A DNA stretch of 64,000 bases from Aliiruegeria sabulilitoris (GCF_001558155.1 NZ_LOAS01000009.1:186001-250000), one strand, 5' to 3'; counted from the stretch's first letter, positions 29,806 through 39,679 are shown. A program made the numbers and translations. The notes: generated from the letters alone by a model not told the origin.

Positions 29806-31749
29806 ATGACCAAACCTATTTCGCTTCTTTCGACCCTCGCAGTGTTGGCCAGCCTTGCCAGCGCTCAAGCTCAGGAAATTGCTGACACGATTTACGAAGG
29901 CGGCCCGATCCTGACCATGAACGATGCCGCCCCCCGCGCCGAGGCGCTGGCGGTGAAGGATGGCAGGATCCTCGCCGTGGGCTCGCTTGCCGAGATGCTG
30001 GCCTATCAGGGGGACGCGACGGAATTGCGCGATCTGGACGGCCGCGCGTTGCTGCCGGGATTTGTCGATGCGCATGGTCACGTGATGATGATCGGCTTGC
30101 AGGCGATGGCGGCGAATCTGCTGGCCGCGCCCGATGGCGACGGCAATTCGGTGGCGGATCTCCAGCAGATCCTGCGCGACTATATTGCGGCCTATCCCGA
30201 ACGGATCGCCGCCGTGGATGCGGTGATCGGTTTCGGCTATGACGATTCCCAGCTTGCCGAGCTACGTCACCCGACGCGGGAGGATCTCGACGCGGTTTCC
30301 ACCGACGTGCCGATCTATATCGTCCACCAGTCCGGACATCTCGGCGTGGCCAATTCCGCCGCACTCGAAATTGCCGGCATCGGTCCGGATACCGAGGAGA
30401 TGGAAGGTGGCGTGATCCGGCGCGAGCGGGGCGGCGCACGGCCCACCGGCGTGCTGGAAGAAACGCCGCATTTCGTGGCGCTCATGAGCGTGCTGCAACA
30501 TCTCGATGCCGAGGGCATGATGGCGATGTTCCGGGCCGGGACCGAGCTTATTGCAAGCTATGGCTACACCACCGCTCAGGAGGGCAGGGCGACCACTGGG
30601 CAGGCCAAGCTCATGGAGGCGGTGGCCGCGAGCGGTGCGCTGGAGATCGACGTGGTTGCCTATCCCGATGTGCTAGTGGACCGCGACTATATCGCCGCGA
30701 CTCACAGCCGCGATTACGTGGACCGGTACCGCGTCGGCGGCGCCAAGCTGACCATCGACGGCTCTCCGCAGGGCTTCACCGCCTGGCGCGACCGACCCTA
30801 TTACAACCCGCCCGAGAATTTCCGCGCCGATTACGTGGGCTATCATGCGGCCAGCCCCGATGACGTTTTCGACGCCATCGACTGGGCCTTTGGCAATGGC
30901 ATCCAGATCCTGACCCATTCCAACGGCGAGGCGGCGAGCGACCTGCTGCTGGCGGCCATCGAGACGGCTGAGAAGGAATACGGCATGGAAGACCGCCGGC
31001 CGGTCCTGATCCACGGGCAGTTCCTGCGCGAGGACCAGGTGGACGACCTCAATCGCCTGAACGTTTTCCCGTCGCTCTTCCCGATGCACACCTTCTACTG
31101 GGGCGACTGGCACCGCGAACGCACCGTGGGCCCGGTCAATTCCAACAATATCTCGCCCACCGGCTGGGTGCTCCAGCGCGGGATGCGCTTTTCCACCCAT
31201 CACGATGCGCCTGTCGCCTTCCCCGATTCGATGCGCGTGCTGGACGCGACAGTGACGCGCCGATCGCGCTCGGGCGACATTATCGGCCCGGAACACCGGG
31301 TGGACGTGATGACCGCGCTCAAGGCGATGACGCTCTGGCCGGCCTGGCAGCATTTCGAGGAGGCCGAGAAGGGCTCGCTGGAACCCGGCAAGCTGGCCGA
31401 CCTGGTGATTCTGTCGCAGGACCCGACCGCCATAGACCCAGAGACGCTCGACGCCGTGCAAATCGTGCAGACGATCAAGGAAGACGTGGTGATCTATGAT
31501 CGCGCGGCGGCTGCACAGCAGGATGGCGGCTTGCGCTGGCGGATGGGGCCGGGGGGCGTCGATACGGCGGCTGCCTTCTTCCAGAAAGCGGCGCTTGCGG
31601 CCGAGATTCCGTCCGGGTGGAGCCCGACGCAGCGCTTGCTGGCGACACGTATCGCCGAGCTTTCGCCGCACGGGGCGGGCTGTGTCTCCGGCTATCTCGT
31701 CAACGCGCTCGCGCCGGCCTATGCGCGGGCCGCCAGCAGCTTGGAATGA
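29806..31749 (+). CDS. Exported amidohydrolase (YtcJ-like, amidohydrolase family 3)
   Basis: A 647-residue metal-dependent hydrolase with a signal peptide (cleavage near ASAQA, residue 22). LLPGFVDAHGHVMM near residue 83 gives the HxH metal ligands, IQILTHSNGEAASD near residue 366 a third, and MRFSTHHDAP near residue 466 the C-terminal His/Asp pair. SLEPGKLADLVILSQDP is the standard closing beta-sandwich motif. The best match is the YtcJ-like branch, whose substrates are largely unknown. The signal peptide is notable because most homologues are cytosolic. TAGGGAG precedes the ATG. Confidence 0.88.
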   Translation: MTKPISLLSTLAVLASLASAQAQEIADTIYEGGPILTMNDAAPRAEALAVKDGRILAVGSLAEMLAYQGDATELRDLDGRALLPGFVDAHGHVMMIGLQAMAANLLAAPDGDGNSVADLQQILRDYIAAYPERIAAVDAVIGFGYDDSQLAELRHPTREDLDAVSTDVPIYIVHQSGHLGVANSAALEIAGIGPDTEEMEGGVIRRERGGARPTGVLEETPHFVALMSVLQHLDAEGMMAMFRAGTELIASYGYTTAQEGRATTGQAKLMEAVAASGALEIDVVAYPDVLVDRDYIAATHSRDYVDRYRVGGAKLTIDGSPQGFTAWRDRPYYNPPENFRADYVGYHAASPDDVFDAIDWAFGNGIQILTHSNGEAASDLLLAAIETAEKEYGMEDRRPVLIHGQFLREDQVDDLNRLNVFPSLFPMHTFYWGDWHRERTVGPVNSNNISPTGWVLQRGMRFSTHHDAPVAFPDSMRVLDATVTRRSRSGDIIGPEHRVDVMTALKAMTLWPAWQHFEEAEKGSLEPGKLADLVILSQDPTAIDPETLDAVQIVQTIKEDVVIYDRAAAAQQDGGLRWRMGPGGVDTAAAFFQKAALAAEIPSGWSPTQRLLATRIAELSPHGAGCVSGYLVNALAPAYARAASSLE

Positions 31750-31832
31750 AAGCGGGAATGCCGCCCCGGGGGTGGGACAAGCGGGGCGGGGCAGGCGGGA
31801 CATATGGCCGCTTGCCCGCGACACGCCGCCGG

Positions 31833-31861
31833 TTGACCCCATCCCGGCCCGCGCGTAAACC
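31833..31861 (+). promoter_or_regulatory. Candidate nuo operon promoter
   Basis: TTGACC (31833-31838), a 17-bp spacer, then TAAACC (31856-31861), ending 58 bp upstream of nuoA. The -35 is good and the -10 weak. No FNR or other palindromic site is obvious. Confidence 0.4.
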
Positions 31862-31919
31862 GCCTACTAGCCCCAAACCACCTGTGTGATAAGTTGCGCG
31901 GGCAGACAAGGAGCCAGAC

Positions 31920-32275
31920 GTGGACGGACTTCTCAGAGAATATCTTCCCATTCTCATTTTCCTCGCCATCGCCATAGTGATGGGACTTGGCATGGTTGTT
32001 GCCGCATGGGTGGTCGCGCCGAGCGATCCTTACGCGGAAAAGAACTCTGCTTATGAATGCGGCTTCAATGCCATGGACGACGCGCGGATGAAGTTCGATA
32101 TCCGCTTCTACCTGGTTTCGATCCTTTTCATCATCTTCGACCTCGAAGTGGCCTTCCTGTTTCCATGGGCGGTCGCCTTCGGAGACATCTCAATGGCGGC
32201 CTTCTGGTCGATGATGGTCTTCCTTGCCGTTCTGACGGTCGGGTTCGCCTATGAATGGAAAAAGGGAGCACTCGA

Positions 32276-32285
<10 letters not shown>
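31920..32285 (+). CDS. nuoA: NADH-quinone oxidoreductase subunit A
   Basis: A 121-residue membrane subunit of complex I with three transmembrane helices. [22 protein letters not shown] contains the loop with the conserved cysteine near the quinone site, and [16 protein letters not shown] is the second-helix signature. GTG start preceded by AAGGAG. Its end overlaps the beginning of nuoB by ten bases. Confidence 0.96.
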
Positions 32286-32809
<524 letters not shown>

Positions 32810-32845
32810 TTGGCCTTCGCTGCTTGAAGGAAGGATGACACCGCT

Positions 32846-33454
32846 ATGAGCGATGCGCTTCACACCCTTGGCGAATATATCGCCGAACGCCGCCCGGATT
32901 GCGTGACCAAGTGGGTGATCAACAATGGTGACCTGACCGTGGAGGCGCCGCCCGCCGCACTGCTCGGCTTCGTCGAGTTCCTGCGGGCCGATGCCACCTG
33001 CCAGTTCACCCAATGCGTCGACATCACGGCAATCGACTACCCGGAGCGCGAAAAGCGTTTCGTCGTCGTCTACCATTTCCTGTCGATGAAACAGAACCAG
33101 CGCATCTGCGTGAAGTCGAGCGTGCGGGAGGACGAAGCCATCCCCTCGCTGACCGGGATTTTCCCCTCGGCCGACTGGTACGAGCGGGAAGTGTTCGACA
33201 TGTTTGGTGTGGTCTTCTCCGGCCATCCGGACCTGCGCCGAATCCTGACCGATTATGGCTTCCGCGGCCATCCGCTGCGCAAGGATTTTCCGACCTCCGG
33301 CTATGTCGAGCTGCGCTATGACGATGCGCAGAAACGCGTGGTCTATGAACCGGTGAAGCTGGTGCACGAATACCGCCAGTATGACTACTTGTCTCCGTGG
33401 GAAGGCGCGAAATACATCCTGCCGGGCGACGAGAAAGCGGAAAAGGCTAAGTGA
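32846..33454 (+). CDS. nuoC: NADH-quinone oxidoreductase subunit C
   Basis: A 202-residue hydrophilic subunit (30-kDa type) that helps form the quinone module with NuoD. Signature blocks are [34 protein letters not shown] and [16 protein letters not shown]. It is separate from NuoD, as usual in alphaproteobacteria. GAAGGA lies upstream of the ATG. The stop overlaps the next GTG start (GTGA). Confidence 0.96.
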   Translation: MSDALHTLGEYIAERRPDCVTKWVINNGDLTVEAPPAALLGFVEFLRADATCQFTQCVDITAIDYPEREKRFVVVYHFLSMKQNQRICVKSSVREDEAIPSLTGIFPSADWYEREVFDMFGVVFSGHPDLRRILTDYGFRGHPLRKDFPTSGYVELRYDDAQKRVVYEPVKLVHEYRQYDYLSPWEGAKYILPGDEKAEKAK

Positions 33455-33891
33455 AGCCGGGGCTTGCCATAGGCGACCGGGCGACATTTGCCCGTGAGGT
33501 GCGGCCAGAAGAGGTCGTCTGCCGGCTGTTTCCGGATGCGTGGATCATGGATGACATGCCGGAGGTCTTTGCCTCGGCCATGATGATCGGCATGTTCGAG
33601 TGGGCCTGCGTGGAGCAGATTGCCCCCTACTACGAGCCGGGCGAGGGCTCGCTCGGGATCGGTTTCGATCTCAGCCATGTTGCGCCCACGCCGCCGGGCC
33701 TGACCGTGACGGTGGAAACGGAAGTGATCGGGATCGACGGCCGATTCATCACTTTCCGCGTCCGTGGCCATGACGGACAGGATATGATCGGGGAGGGCAC
33801 GCACAAACGCGCCGTTACCCGCTGGGAAAAATTCAACGCCAAGGTGGCCGCGAAGGCCGCGAAGGCGCATTTGGAGAGGACCGAAAGCTGA
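33451..33891 (+). CDS. Hotdog-fold thioesterase, fluoroacetyl-CoA-thioesterase-like
   Basis: A 146-residue protein inserted between nuoC and nuoD with overlaps at both ends (GTGA, then TGATG). It has the FlK-like pattern: [18 protein letters not shown] (expected catalytic Thr/Glu region, with Ser in place of Thr), [18 protein letters not shown], and [16 protein letters not shown] with the conserved histidine. FlK itself hydrolyses fluoroacetyl-CoA; most relatives have unknown acyl-CoA substrates. Tight coupling to two complex I subunits is consistent with a supporting role, for example removing an inhibitory thioester, but that is inference. Confidence 0.75.
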   Translation: MKPGLAIGDRATFAREVRPEEVVCRLFPDAWIMDDMPEVFASAMMIGMFEWACVEQIAPYYEPGEGSLGIGFDLSHVAPTPPGLTVTVETEVIGIDGRFITFRVRGHDGQDMIGEGTHKRAVTRWEKFNAKVAAKAAKAHLERTES

Positions 33892-35114
33892 TGGACGGTT
33901 CCAAGGGTTTCGAAGACGTCCGCACGGGCGAACAGACGATCCGCAACTTCAACCTCAACGTGGGCCCGCAGCACCCGGCGACCCACGGCGTGTTGCGTCT
34001 CGTCACCGAGTTGGACGGCGAGATCGTCGAGCGCGCGGATCCGCATATCGGCCTGCTGCATCGCGGCACCGAGAAGCTGATGGAGAGCCGCACCTATCTC
34101 CAGAACGCGCCTTACATGGACCGGCTGGACTACTCCGCGCCGATGAACCAGGAGCACAGCTTCTGCCTGGCCATCGAGAAGATGACCGGAGTGCAGGCGC
34201 CGCGCCGCGGCCAGCTGCTGCGGGTGCTAATGGCGGAACTGAGCCGGATCGGTAACCACGTGATGAACGTGACCACGGCTGCGATGGACGTGGGCGCGCT
34301 GACGCCGCCGCTCTGGGGCTTCGAGCTTGGCCGCGAGGAGGTTTATACCTTCTTCGAACGTGCCTCCGGCGCCCGGATGCATTGCAACTATTTCCGCCCC
34401 GGCGGCGTCCATCAGGATGTCACGCCTGAATTGCTCGACGATATCGAGGCCTGGGCGCCGAAATTCCTCAAGGTACTGGACGATCTGGACGAGCTGCTGA
34501 CCGAGAACCGGATCTTCAAGCAGCGGACCGTCGATATCTGCATCGTCTCCGAGCAGGATGTTTATGACTGGGCGATGACCGGTCCGATGGCCCGTTCCGC
34601 CGGGCTTGCCTGGGACCTGCGTCGCACGCAGCCCTATGATCTTTATGACGAGTTCGACTTCCAGATCCCGCTGGGCAAGAACGGCGACTGCTACGACCGC
34701 TACCTGCTGCGGATGGAAGAGATGCGCCAGTCGACCTCGATCGTCCTGCAAGCCATCGAGAAGCTGCGCGCGCCCTCCGGGCAGGGCGACGTTCTCGCCC
34801 GCGGCAAGCTCACGCCCCCGAAACGCGCCGACATGAAGACCTCGATGGAAGCGCTGATCCACCACTTCAAGCTCTATTCCGAGGGCTTCAAGATCCCGGC
34901 CGGCGAGATCTACTGTGCGACCGAGGCGCCGAAGGGCGAAATGGCCGTCTATATCGTCTCCGATGGCTCCAACAAACCCTACCGTCTGCGTCTGCGGACG
35001 CCGGGCTTCGCCCATCTGCAGACCACGGGGTACTATTGCAAGGGCCACCAGCTCGCCGATATCCCGGCCGTGATTGGGACGCTCGACATCGTCTTCGGGG
35101 AGATCGACCGCTGA
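33891..35114 (+). CDS. nuoD: NADH-quinone oxidoreductase subunit D
   Basis: A 407-residue 49-kDa-type subunit that forms most of the quinone-binding cavity. [12 protein letters not shown] near residue 24 carries the conserved His pair, [15 protein letters not shown] follows, and [20 protein letters not shown] near residue 343 with DIVFGEIDR at the end complete the signatures. ATG shares one base with the preceding stop (TGATG). Confidence 0.97.
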   Translation: MDGSKGFEDVRTGEQTIRNFNLNVGPQHPATHGVLRLVTELDGEIVERADPHIGLLHRGTEKLMESRTYLQNAPYMDRLDYSAPMNQEHSFCLAIEKMTGVQAPRRGQLLRVLMAELSRIGNHVMNVTTAAMDVGALTPPLWGFELGREEVYTFFERASGARMHCNYFRPGGVHQDVTPELLDDIEAWAPKFLKVLDDLDELLTENRIFKQRTVDICIVSEQDVYDWAMTGPMARSAGLAWDLRRTQPYDLYDEFDFQIPLGKNGDCYDRYLLRMEEMRQSTSIVLQAIEKLRAPSGQGDVLARGKLTPPKRADMKTSMEALIHHFKLYSEGFKIPAGEIYCATEAPKGEMAVYIVSDGSNKPYRLRLRTPGFAHLQTTGYYCKGHQLADIPAVIGTLDIVFGEIDR

Positions 35115-35130
35115 TGCGGCACGCGCCTGC

Positions 35131-35171
35131 TTCCCTTCCTCTTTCCGAAAATATCCCCGCCGAAGGCTCCC
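35131..35171 (-). repeat. Partial copy of the intergenic repeat (copy C)
   Basis: In the 103-bp gap between nuoD and nuoE the minus strand reads GGGAGCCTTCGGCGGGGATA and then TTTTCGGAAAGAGGAAGGG. This corresponds to the second half of segment 1 in the full copies at 5970 and 10829. The GC-hairpin segment is missing. Confidence 0.55.
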
Positions 35172-35217
35172 GCGCTTTCCGCACGAGCCTCGGCCAGCCA
35201 TCGAAGGACCGCGTGTA

Positions 35218-36342
35218 ATGCTCCGCCGTCTCCATCCCGAACAGCCCGAGAGCTTCGCCTTCACCCCCGCCAACCGGGAATGGGCCGAGGCGCAGATCAC
35301 CAAGTATCCCGAAGGCCGCCAGGCCTCGGCCATCATCCCGCTGCTGTGGCGTGCCCAGGAACAGGAAGGCTGGCTGAGCCGCCCAGCCATCGAGCATGTC
35401 GCAGACATGCTCGGCATGGCGTATATACGGGCGCTGGAAGTGGCGACCTTCTACTTCATGTTCCAGCTGCAACCCGTTGGATCCGTTGCCCATGTCCAGG
35501 TCTGCGGCACGACCTCCTGCCTGATCTGCGGGGCAGAGGACCTGATCGGGGTCTGCAAGGACAAGATCGCCGAGAAGCCGCACCATTTGTCCACCGATGG
35601 CAAGTTCTCCTGGGAAGAGGTCGAATGCCTCGGGGCCTGTGGCAACGCGCCGATGGTGCAGATCGGCAAGGATTTCTACGAAGACCTCACCGCCGAGCGC
35701 CTCGCCGAGATCCTCGACGAGTTGGCTGCCGGCAAGGTGCCGGTGCCGGGCCCGCAGAACGGCCGTTACGGTGCTGAGCCCCTGGGCGGTCCGACGACGC
35801 TCACGGATGGCAATGAGAATGCCGCCAAGTACAACGCCTCGGTCGAACTGGCGGTGACGATCGGAGATACCGTCAAACGGATCGATGGCACCGAGGTGCC
35901 GCTGCTCAAGCCCTGGACCGACCAGGGCGGACGTGCGGTCGGTGCCGCGCCCGTCGAGGAGCCGCGCCCCGCCGCAGGCCAGCCTGTCGACGAGACCGGC
36001 GCCACCGTTCAGGAAGCCCCTGCGAAGTCGACCGCGAAGCCAGACCCGGAAACCGCGGCCGAGATCGCCGGCACGCGCCCGCAATGGCTCGACGGGCCGC
36101 GCGAGGGCAAGGCGGATGACCTCAAGAAAATCAAGGGTATCGGGCCAAAGCTGGAGGAAATGTGCAATTTCCTCGGCTTCTACCATTTCGACCAGATCGC
36201 GAACTGGACCGCCGAGGAGATCGCCTGGGTCGATCAGAACCTCGAAGGTTTCAAGGGCCGCGTGACCCGGGACGAATGGGTGGATCAGGCCAAGGTCCTG
36301 GCGGAAGGCGGCGAGACCGAGTTCTCGGCCAAGAAGAAGTGA
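35218..36342 (+). CDS. nuoE: NADH-quinone oxidoreductase subunit E with C-terminal helix-hairpin-helix-like extension
   Basis: A 374-residue protein. Residues 1-185 are a normal thioredoxin-like NuoE with the [2Fe-2S] ligands in [11 protein letters not shown] and [10 protein letters not shown]. Residues ~186-285 form a proline/alanine-rich linker. Residues ~295-374 contain [20 protein letters not shown], a helix-hairpin-helix-like motif, then [21 protein letters not shown] recall the same module appended to ribosomal protein L21 in Rhodobacterales. The usual NuoE is about 170-240 residues, so the tail is the unusual part. The ATG is fixed by the nuoE N-terminus [17 protein letters not shown]. 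Confidence 0.94.
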   Translation: MLRRLHPEQPESFAFTPANREWAEAQITKYPEGRQASAIIPLLWRAQEQEGWLSRPAIEHVADMLGMAYIRALEVATFYFMFQLQPVGSVAHVQVCGTTSCLICGAEDLIGVCKDKIAEKPHHLSTDGKFSWEEVECLGACGNAPMVQIGKDFYEDLTAERLAEILDELAAGKVPVPGPQNGRYGAEPLGGPTTLTDGNENAAKYNASVELAVTIGDTVKRIDGTEVPLLKPWTDQGGRAVGAAPVEEPRPAAGQPVDETGATVQEAPAKSTAKPDPETAAEIAGTRPQWLDGPREGKADDLKKIKGIGPKLEEMCNFLGFYHFDQIANWTAEEIAWVDQNLEGFKGRVTRDEWVDQAKVLAEGGETEFSAKKK

Positions 36343-36346
36343 GCGG

Positions 36347-36589
36347 ATGGCGCCGGCAATGACCCGACCCAGCGAACATGACCGGGCCTTTGCCCGACAG
36401 GGCCGCATCGTGGCTGTCGTGATCGCGCTTGGCGGTTTGCTGGCAATTTTCGCACCGGCGCTGGTGGCCCTGACGGGGCTTCCCGCGCGTTATGAAATGT
36501 TGTTCTATTTCGCCTCGCTGGCGGCCTTTGTCTGGGCGCTGGTGGTGGCAGTCCGGATGTGGCGCACCCGCTCCGGCGACGAGGGATGA
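36347..36589 (+). CDS. DUF5337-like small membrane protein
   Basis: An 80-residue protein with two transmembrane helices (about residues 20-42 and 50-69) and a short basic, charged tail. HDRAFARQGRIVAVVIALGG followed by FYFASLAAFVWALVVAVRMW matches small proteins (DUF5337) that I recall only from Rhodobacterales nuo operons. It begins four bases after nuoE and ends 11 bases before nuoF. It is a candidate assembly or accessory factor of complex I. ATG 36359 is an alternative start. Confidence 0.7.
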   Translation: MAPAMTRPSEHDRAFARQGRIVAVVIALGGLLAIFAPALVALTGLPARYEMLFYFASLAAFVWALVVAVRMWRTRSGDEG

Positions 36590-36600
36590 GAGGATAAGAG

Positions 36601-37881
36601 ATGCTGCAGGACAAGGACAGGATCTTCACCAACATCTACGGTCTGAAGGATCGTACGCTCGCCGGTGCCCGCGCCCGCGGCCATTGGGACGGCACCGCCG
36701 ACATCATCAAGAAGGGCCGCGACTGGATCGTGGACGAGATGAAGGCCTCCGGCCTGCGCGGCCGCGGCGGGGCGGGCTTCCCGACCGGTCTGAAGTGGTC
36801 CTTCATGCCCAAGGAAAGCGACGGGCGTCCGTCCTATCTCGTTGTAAACGCGGACGAGTCGGAGCCCGGCACCTGCAAGGACCGGGAGATCCTGCGCAAT
36901 GACCCGCATACGCTGATCGAGGGGTGCCTGCTGGCCTCTTTCGCCATGGGCGCGCATGAGAGCTACATCTATATCCGCGGCGAGTTCATCCGCGAGCGCG
37001 AGGCGCTGCAGGCCGCGATCGACGAGGCGTATGATTCAGGTCTCCTCGGCAAGAATGCGGCCGGCTCGGGCTGGGATTTCGACCTCTTCGTCGCCCATGG
37101 CGCCGGCGCATATATCTGCGGCGAGGAAACCGCGCTTCTGGAAAGCCTCGAAGGCAAGAAGGGCATGCCGCGCATGAAGCCGCCGTTTCCGGCGGGCGCG
37201 GGCCTCTATGGTTGCCCGACCACGGTGAACAACGTGGAATCCATCGCCGTCGTGCCGACCGTCCTGCGCCGGGGCGGCGAGTGGTTCGCGGGCTTTGGCC
37301 GTCCGAACAACACCGGTACCAAGCTTTTCGCCATCTCGGGCCATGTGAACACCCCTTGTGTGGTCGAGGAGAGCATGTCGATCCTCTTCGAGGAGCTGAT
37401 CGACAAGCATTGCGGCGGTATTCGCGGTGGCTGGAAAAACCTCAAGGCCGTCATCCCCGGTGGCTCCTCGGTGCCGCTGCTGCCCGCCGATATCGCCAGG
37501 GAAGCGATCATGGATTTCGACTGGCTGCGCGAGCAGCGCTCCGGCCTCGGCACGGCGGCGGTGATCGTGATGGACCAGTCCACGGATGTCGTGAAGGCGA
37601 TCTGGCGGCTCAGCAAGTTCTACAAGCATGAGAGCTGTGGCCAGTGCACCCCCTGCCGTGAAGGCACGGGCTGGATGATGCGGGTCATGGACCGGCTGGT
37701 GAAGGGCGAGGCCGAGATCGAAGAGATCGACATGCTGATGGATGTCACCAAGCAGGTCGAGGGCCACACGATCTGTGCGCTCGGCGATGCCGCCGCCTGG
37801 CCGATCCAGGGCCTGATCCGGCATTTCCGCGACGAGATCGAGTACCGGATCAAGAACAAGCCGGGGATTGCGGCCGAGTGA
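36601..37881 (+). CDS. nuoF: NADH-quinone oxidoreductase subunit F
   Basis: A 426-residue NADH-binding subunit with FMN and the N3 [4Fe-4S] cluster. [18 protein letters not shown] near residue 53 is the NADH/FMN site, [21 protein letters not shown] the flavin loop, and [17 protein letters not shown] near residue 342 holds three of the cluster cysteines, the fourth being in [11 protein letters not shown] strong terminator-like hairpin follows 20 bases after the stop. Confidence 0.97.
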   Translation: MLQDKDRIFTNIYGLKDRTLAGARARGHWDGTADIIKKGRDWIVDEMKASGLRGRGGAGFPTGLKWSFMPKESDGRPSYLVVNADESEPGTCKDREILRNDPHTLIEGCLLASFAMGAHESYIYIRGEFIREREALQAAIDEAYDSGLLGKNAAGSGWDFDLFVAHGAGAYICGEETALLESLEGKKGMPRMKPPFPAGAGLYGCPTTVNNVESIAVVPTVLRRGGEWFAGFGRPNNTGTKLFAISGHVNTPCVVEESMSILFEELIDKHCGGIRGGWKNLKAVIPGGSSVPLLPADIAREAIMDFDWLREQRSGLGTAAVIVMDQSTDVVKAIWRLSKFYKHESCGQCTPCREGTGWMMRVMDRLVKGEAEIEEIDMLMDVTKQVEGHTICALGDAAAWPIQGLIRHFRDEIEYRIKNKPGIAAE

Positions 37882-37903
37882 TCCTGACACTAGCATTCTG
37901 ACA

Positions 37904-37934
37904 ACGGGCCCGGCGCATGCGTCGGGCCGTTTTT
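37904..37934 (+). terminator. Intrinsic terminator-like hairpin inside the nuo operon, after nuoF
   Basis: ACGGGCCCGGCG pairs with CGTCGGGCCGT across a short loop (one bulged G and one G-U pair) and is followed by five T residues (37930-37934). It has all features of a Rho-independent terminator although the nuo cluster continues downstream, suggesting partial termination or attenuation. Confidence 0.75.
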
Positions 37935-37962
37935 CGATACAGGGCCGGAAGTGGGAGTTCCA

Positions 37963-38397
37963 ATGATGAAAAAGAGCCTACTTGCCGCAGCGTTTGTGAT
38001 GGCAACGCCTGTTTTGGCGGACGACCTGCGCCCGGCGCCCGATTATTTCGTCGATGCGATGGTATCGATCACCACGGCGGAGAACATTGCCACGACCTGC
38101 CCGAATCTGACCTTCGATGCCGTGAAGGCCTCCGATGTGACGACGGAGGTGATGGAAGCCCTCACTGCGGATGGGTTCGACTCCAAGAATCTCGAAGGTT
38201 CCATGGCCGATCCGGGCGATGCAGTGCGCGCGGCACAGGCGGCCTTCCTCGACAAACACAAGCTGAGCAAGGACGAGACGGATTTCATCCGCGTCTGCAT
38301 GGCCGGGTTTGCCGAGATCCAGGAAGGTACGCAGGTCGGCGCCTTCTTGGTCGAGATCACCGGCGATGGCGCTGTGGATCCGACCACGTCGCAGTAA
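37963..38397 (+). CDS. DUF5333-like small exported protein
   Basis: A 144-residue protein with a signal peptide (MMKKSLLAAAFVMATPVLA, cleavage about residue 19). Two cysteines (in ATTCPNL and RVCMAGF) may form a disulfide. It resembles the DUF5333 proteins found with nuo genes in Rhodobacterales; function unknown. GGGAG precedes the ATG. It is flanked by terminator-like hairpins on both sides, so it could form its own short transcript. Confidence 0.68.
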   Translation: MMKKSLLAAAFVMATPVLADDLRPAPDYFVDAMVSITTAENIATTCPNLTFDAVKASDVTTEVMEALTADGFDSKNLEGSMADPGDAVRAAQAAFLDKHKLSKDETDFIRVCMAGFAEIQEGTQVGAFLVEITGDGAVDPTTSQ

Positions 38398-38428
38398 GCC
38401 CGTAAGCAACAGGCATTCCAGACTATTT

Positions 38429-38473
38429 TCGCGGCTCGTCCATTTTCCTGGGCGAGCCGCGATTGCATTTTGT
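38429..38473 (+). terminator. Intrinsic terminator after the DUF5333-like gene
   Basis: TCGCGGCTCG (38429-38438) pairs perfectly with CGAGCCGCGA (38453-38462) and is followed by TTGCATTTT. T-runs on both sides allow function in either direction. Genes from the SDR onwards therefore probably need a further promoter. Confidence 0.7.
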
Positions 38474-38554
38474 GCAGGCGAGGCAGAAAGTGCCAGCGGG
38501 GACATCCCCGGTTCGTGGATGCCTCTCGGGACGGTTTCACGAAAGGATGAGAGC

Positions 38555-39331
38555 ATGGACCTGAAACTTGCTGGCAAGACTGCGCTGATCACCGGAAGCT
38601 CTGACGGAATCGGGCTCGCCGTGGCCAAGGGGCTGGCGGCCGAGGGCGTGCGGGTGCTGATCAATGGGCGCCACGCCCAAAAGGTGGAGGCGGCGATTGC
38701 CGATATCGGGGAAGCGGCGGTGCCGGCAGTGGGCGATGTGGCCTCCGCGGAGGGGATTGCCGCGATTCTGGGCGCGGTGGAGGCGGTTGGTGGGGTCGAC
38801 ATCCTCATCAACAACGCCGGAACCGGGTCCAACGAGACGATCATGGACGCGCCGGACGAGAAATGGCAGCAGTATTGGGATCTGCACGTGATGGCGGCGG
38901 TCCGGCTGGCGCGCGGTGTGGTCCCGTATATGGAAGCGCGGGGCGGTGGTGTGGTGCTCAACAATGCCTCGATCTGTGCCGTGCAGCCGCTCTGGTACGA
39001 GCCGATCTACAATGTCACCAAGGCGGCGTTGATGATGTTCTCGCGGACGCTGGCGACCGAGCTCGTGGGGCGCAATATCCGCGTGAACTGCGTCAATCCG
39101 GGGCTGGTGCAGACGCCGGACTGGGTCAATACCGCCAAGGAGCTGACGCGGGACACCGACGGCGACTGGCAGGGGTATCTTCAAGGCGTAGCCGACGAAT
39201 ATGCGCCGATCAAGCGCTTCTGTTCGCCCGAGGAACTGGCGGATTTCTTCGTCTTCCTGTGTTCGGAACGGGCGAGCTATTCCATTGGCTCGACCTATTT
39301 CGTCGATGGAGGCATGAAGCTCACCGTGTAG
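38555..39331 (+). CDS. SDR-family oxidoreductase
   Basis: A 258-residue classical short-chain dehydrogenase/reductase. The cofactor motif TGSSDGIGLAVAKG is at residues 14-27, NNAG near residue 88, and the catalytic Ser/Tyr/Lys are in NNASICAVQPLWYEPIYNVTKAA. The C-terminal GSTYFVDGGMKLTV is typical. GRHAQK after beta-2 suggests an NADP preference, weakly. The substrate is unknown. It sits between nuoF and nuoG on the nuo strand; related SDR genes are not part of complex I, so this may be a fortuitous insertion. Confidence 0.88.
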   Translation: MDLKLAGKTALITGSSDGIGLAVAKGLAAEGVRVLINGRHAQKVEAAIADIGEAAVPAVGDVASAEGIAAILGAVEAVGGVDILINNAGTGSNETIMDAPDEKWQQYWDLHVMAAVRLARGVVPYMEARGGGVVLNNASICAVQPLWYEPIYNVTKAALMMFSRTLATELVGRNIRVNCVNPGLVQTPDWVNTAKELTRDTDGDWQGYLQGVADEYAPIKRFCSPEELADFFVFLCSERASYSIGSTYFVDGGMKLTV

Positions 39332-39474
39332 GATCGGCCGCGAGAGCCCCTGTTCCGGCAGCCGGGGTGCGGCTTCGAGTTGCGGCCTTTCAAGAGGTCG
39401 CCGCGTGGCCGTTCAATCAAGGCTCCGTGATTGGGCGAAGAGCCGCCGGGCTCGTTCAGGTTTTGAGCAAAGAA

Positions 39475-39491
39475 CTGCTGCATTGCAGCAG
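39475..39491. promoter_or_regulatory. 17-bp palindrome upstream of nuoG region
   Basis: CTGCTGCA-t-TGCAGCAG is a perfect palindrome in the gap between the SDR gene and the 28-codon ORF. It could be a regulator site for the nuoG-N half of the operon; no regulator is identified. The rest of the 507-bp gap holds only the small ORF at 39593-39679. Confidence 0.35.
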
Positions 39492-39592
39492 GGATGGCGG
39501 AACGACGCGATCCTTGTTGAAAACAAAGCCACAGCGTCCCCATCTGGAAGTAAAGGGTGCTCCTCCCGCGCCCATTTCAGAAGGAAACGCGC

Positions 39593-39679
39593 ATGTTCAG
39601 ATTTCTTTCCATCGCCACGGCCACCTTGGTCGTCTTCACCTTGCTTGTTTCGGGCAGCCAGGGACTCGCCCTGCATTGA
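39593..39679 (+). CDS. Candidate 28-residue hydrophobic peptide
   Basis: An ORF too short for standard gene calling: MFRFLSIATATLVVFTLL and ten more residues. GAAGGAAA lies about six bases before the ATG, a good ribosome-binding site. The peptide is one hydrophobic segment with a single arginine at the N-terminus and a short polar end, like a one-helix membrane protein or a bare signal peptide. It lies 160 bp before nuoG on the same strand. It could be a tiny complex I accessory protein, or noise. Confidence 0.4.
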   Translation: MFRFLSIATATLVVFTLLVSGSQGLALH

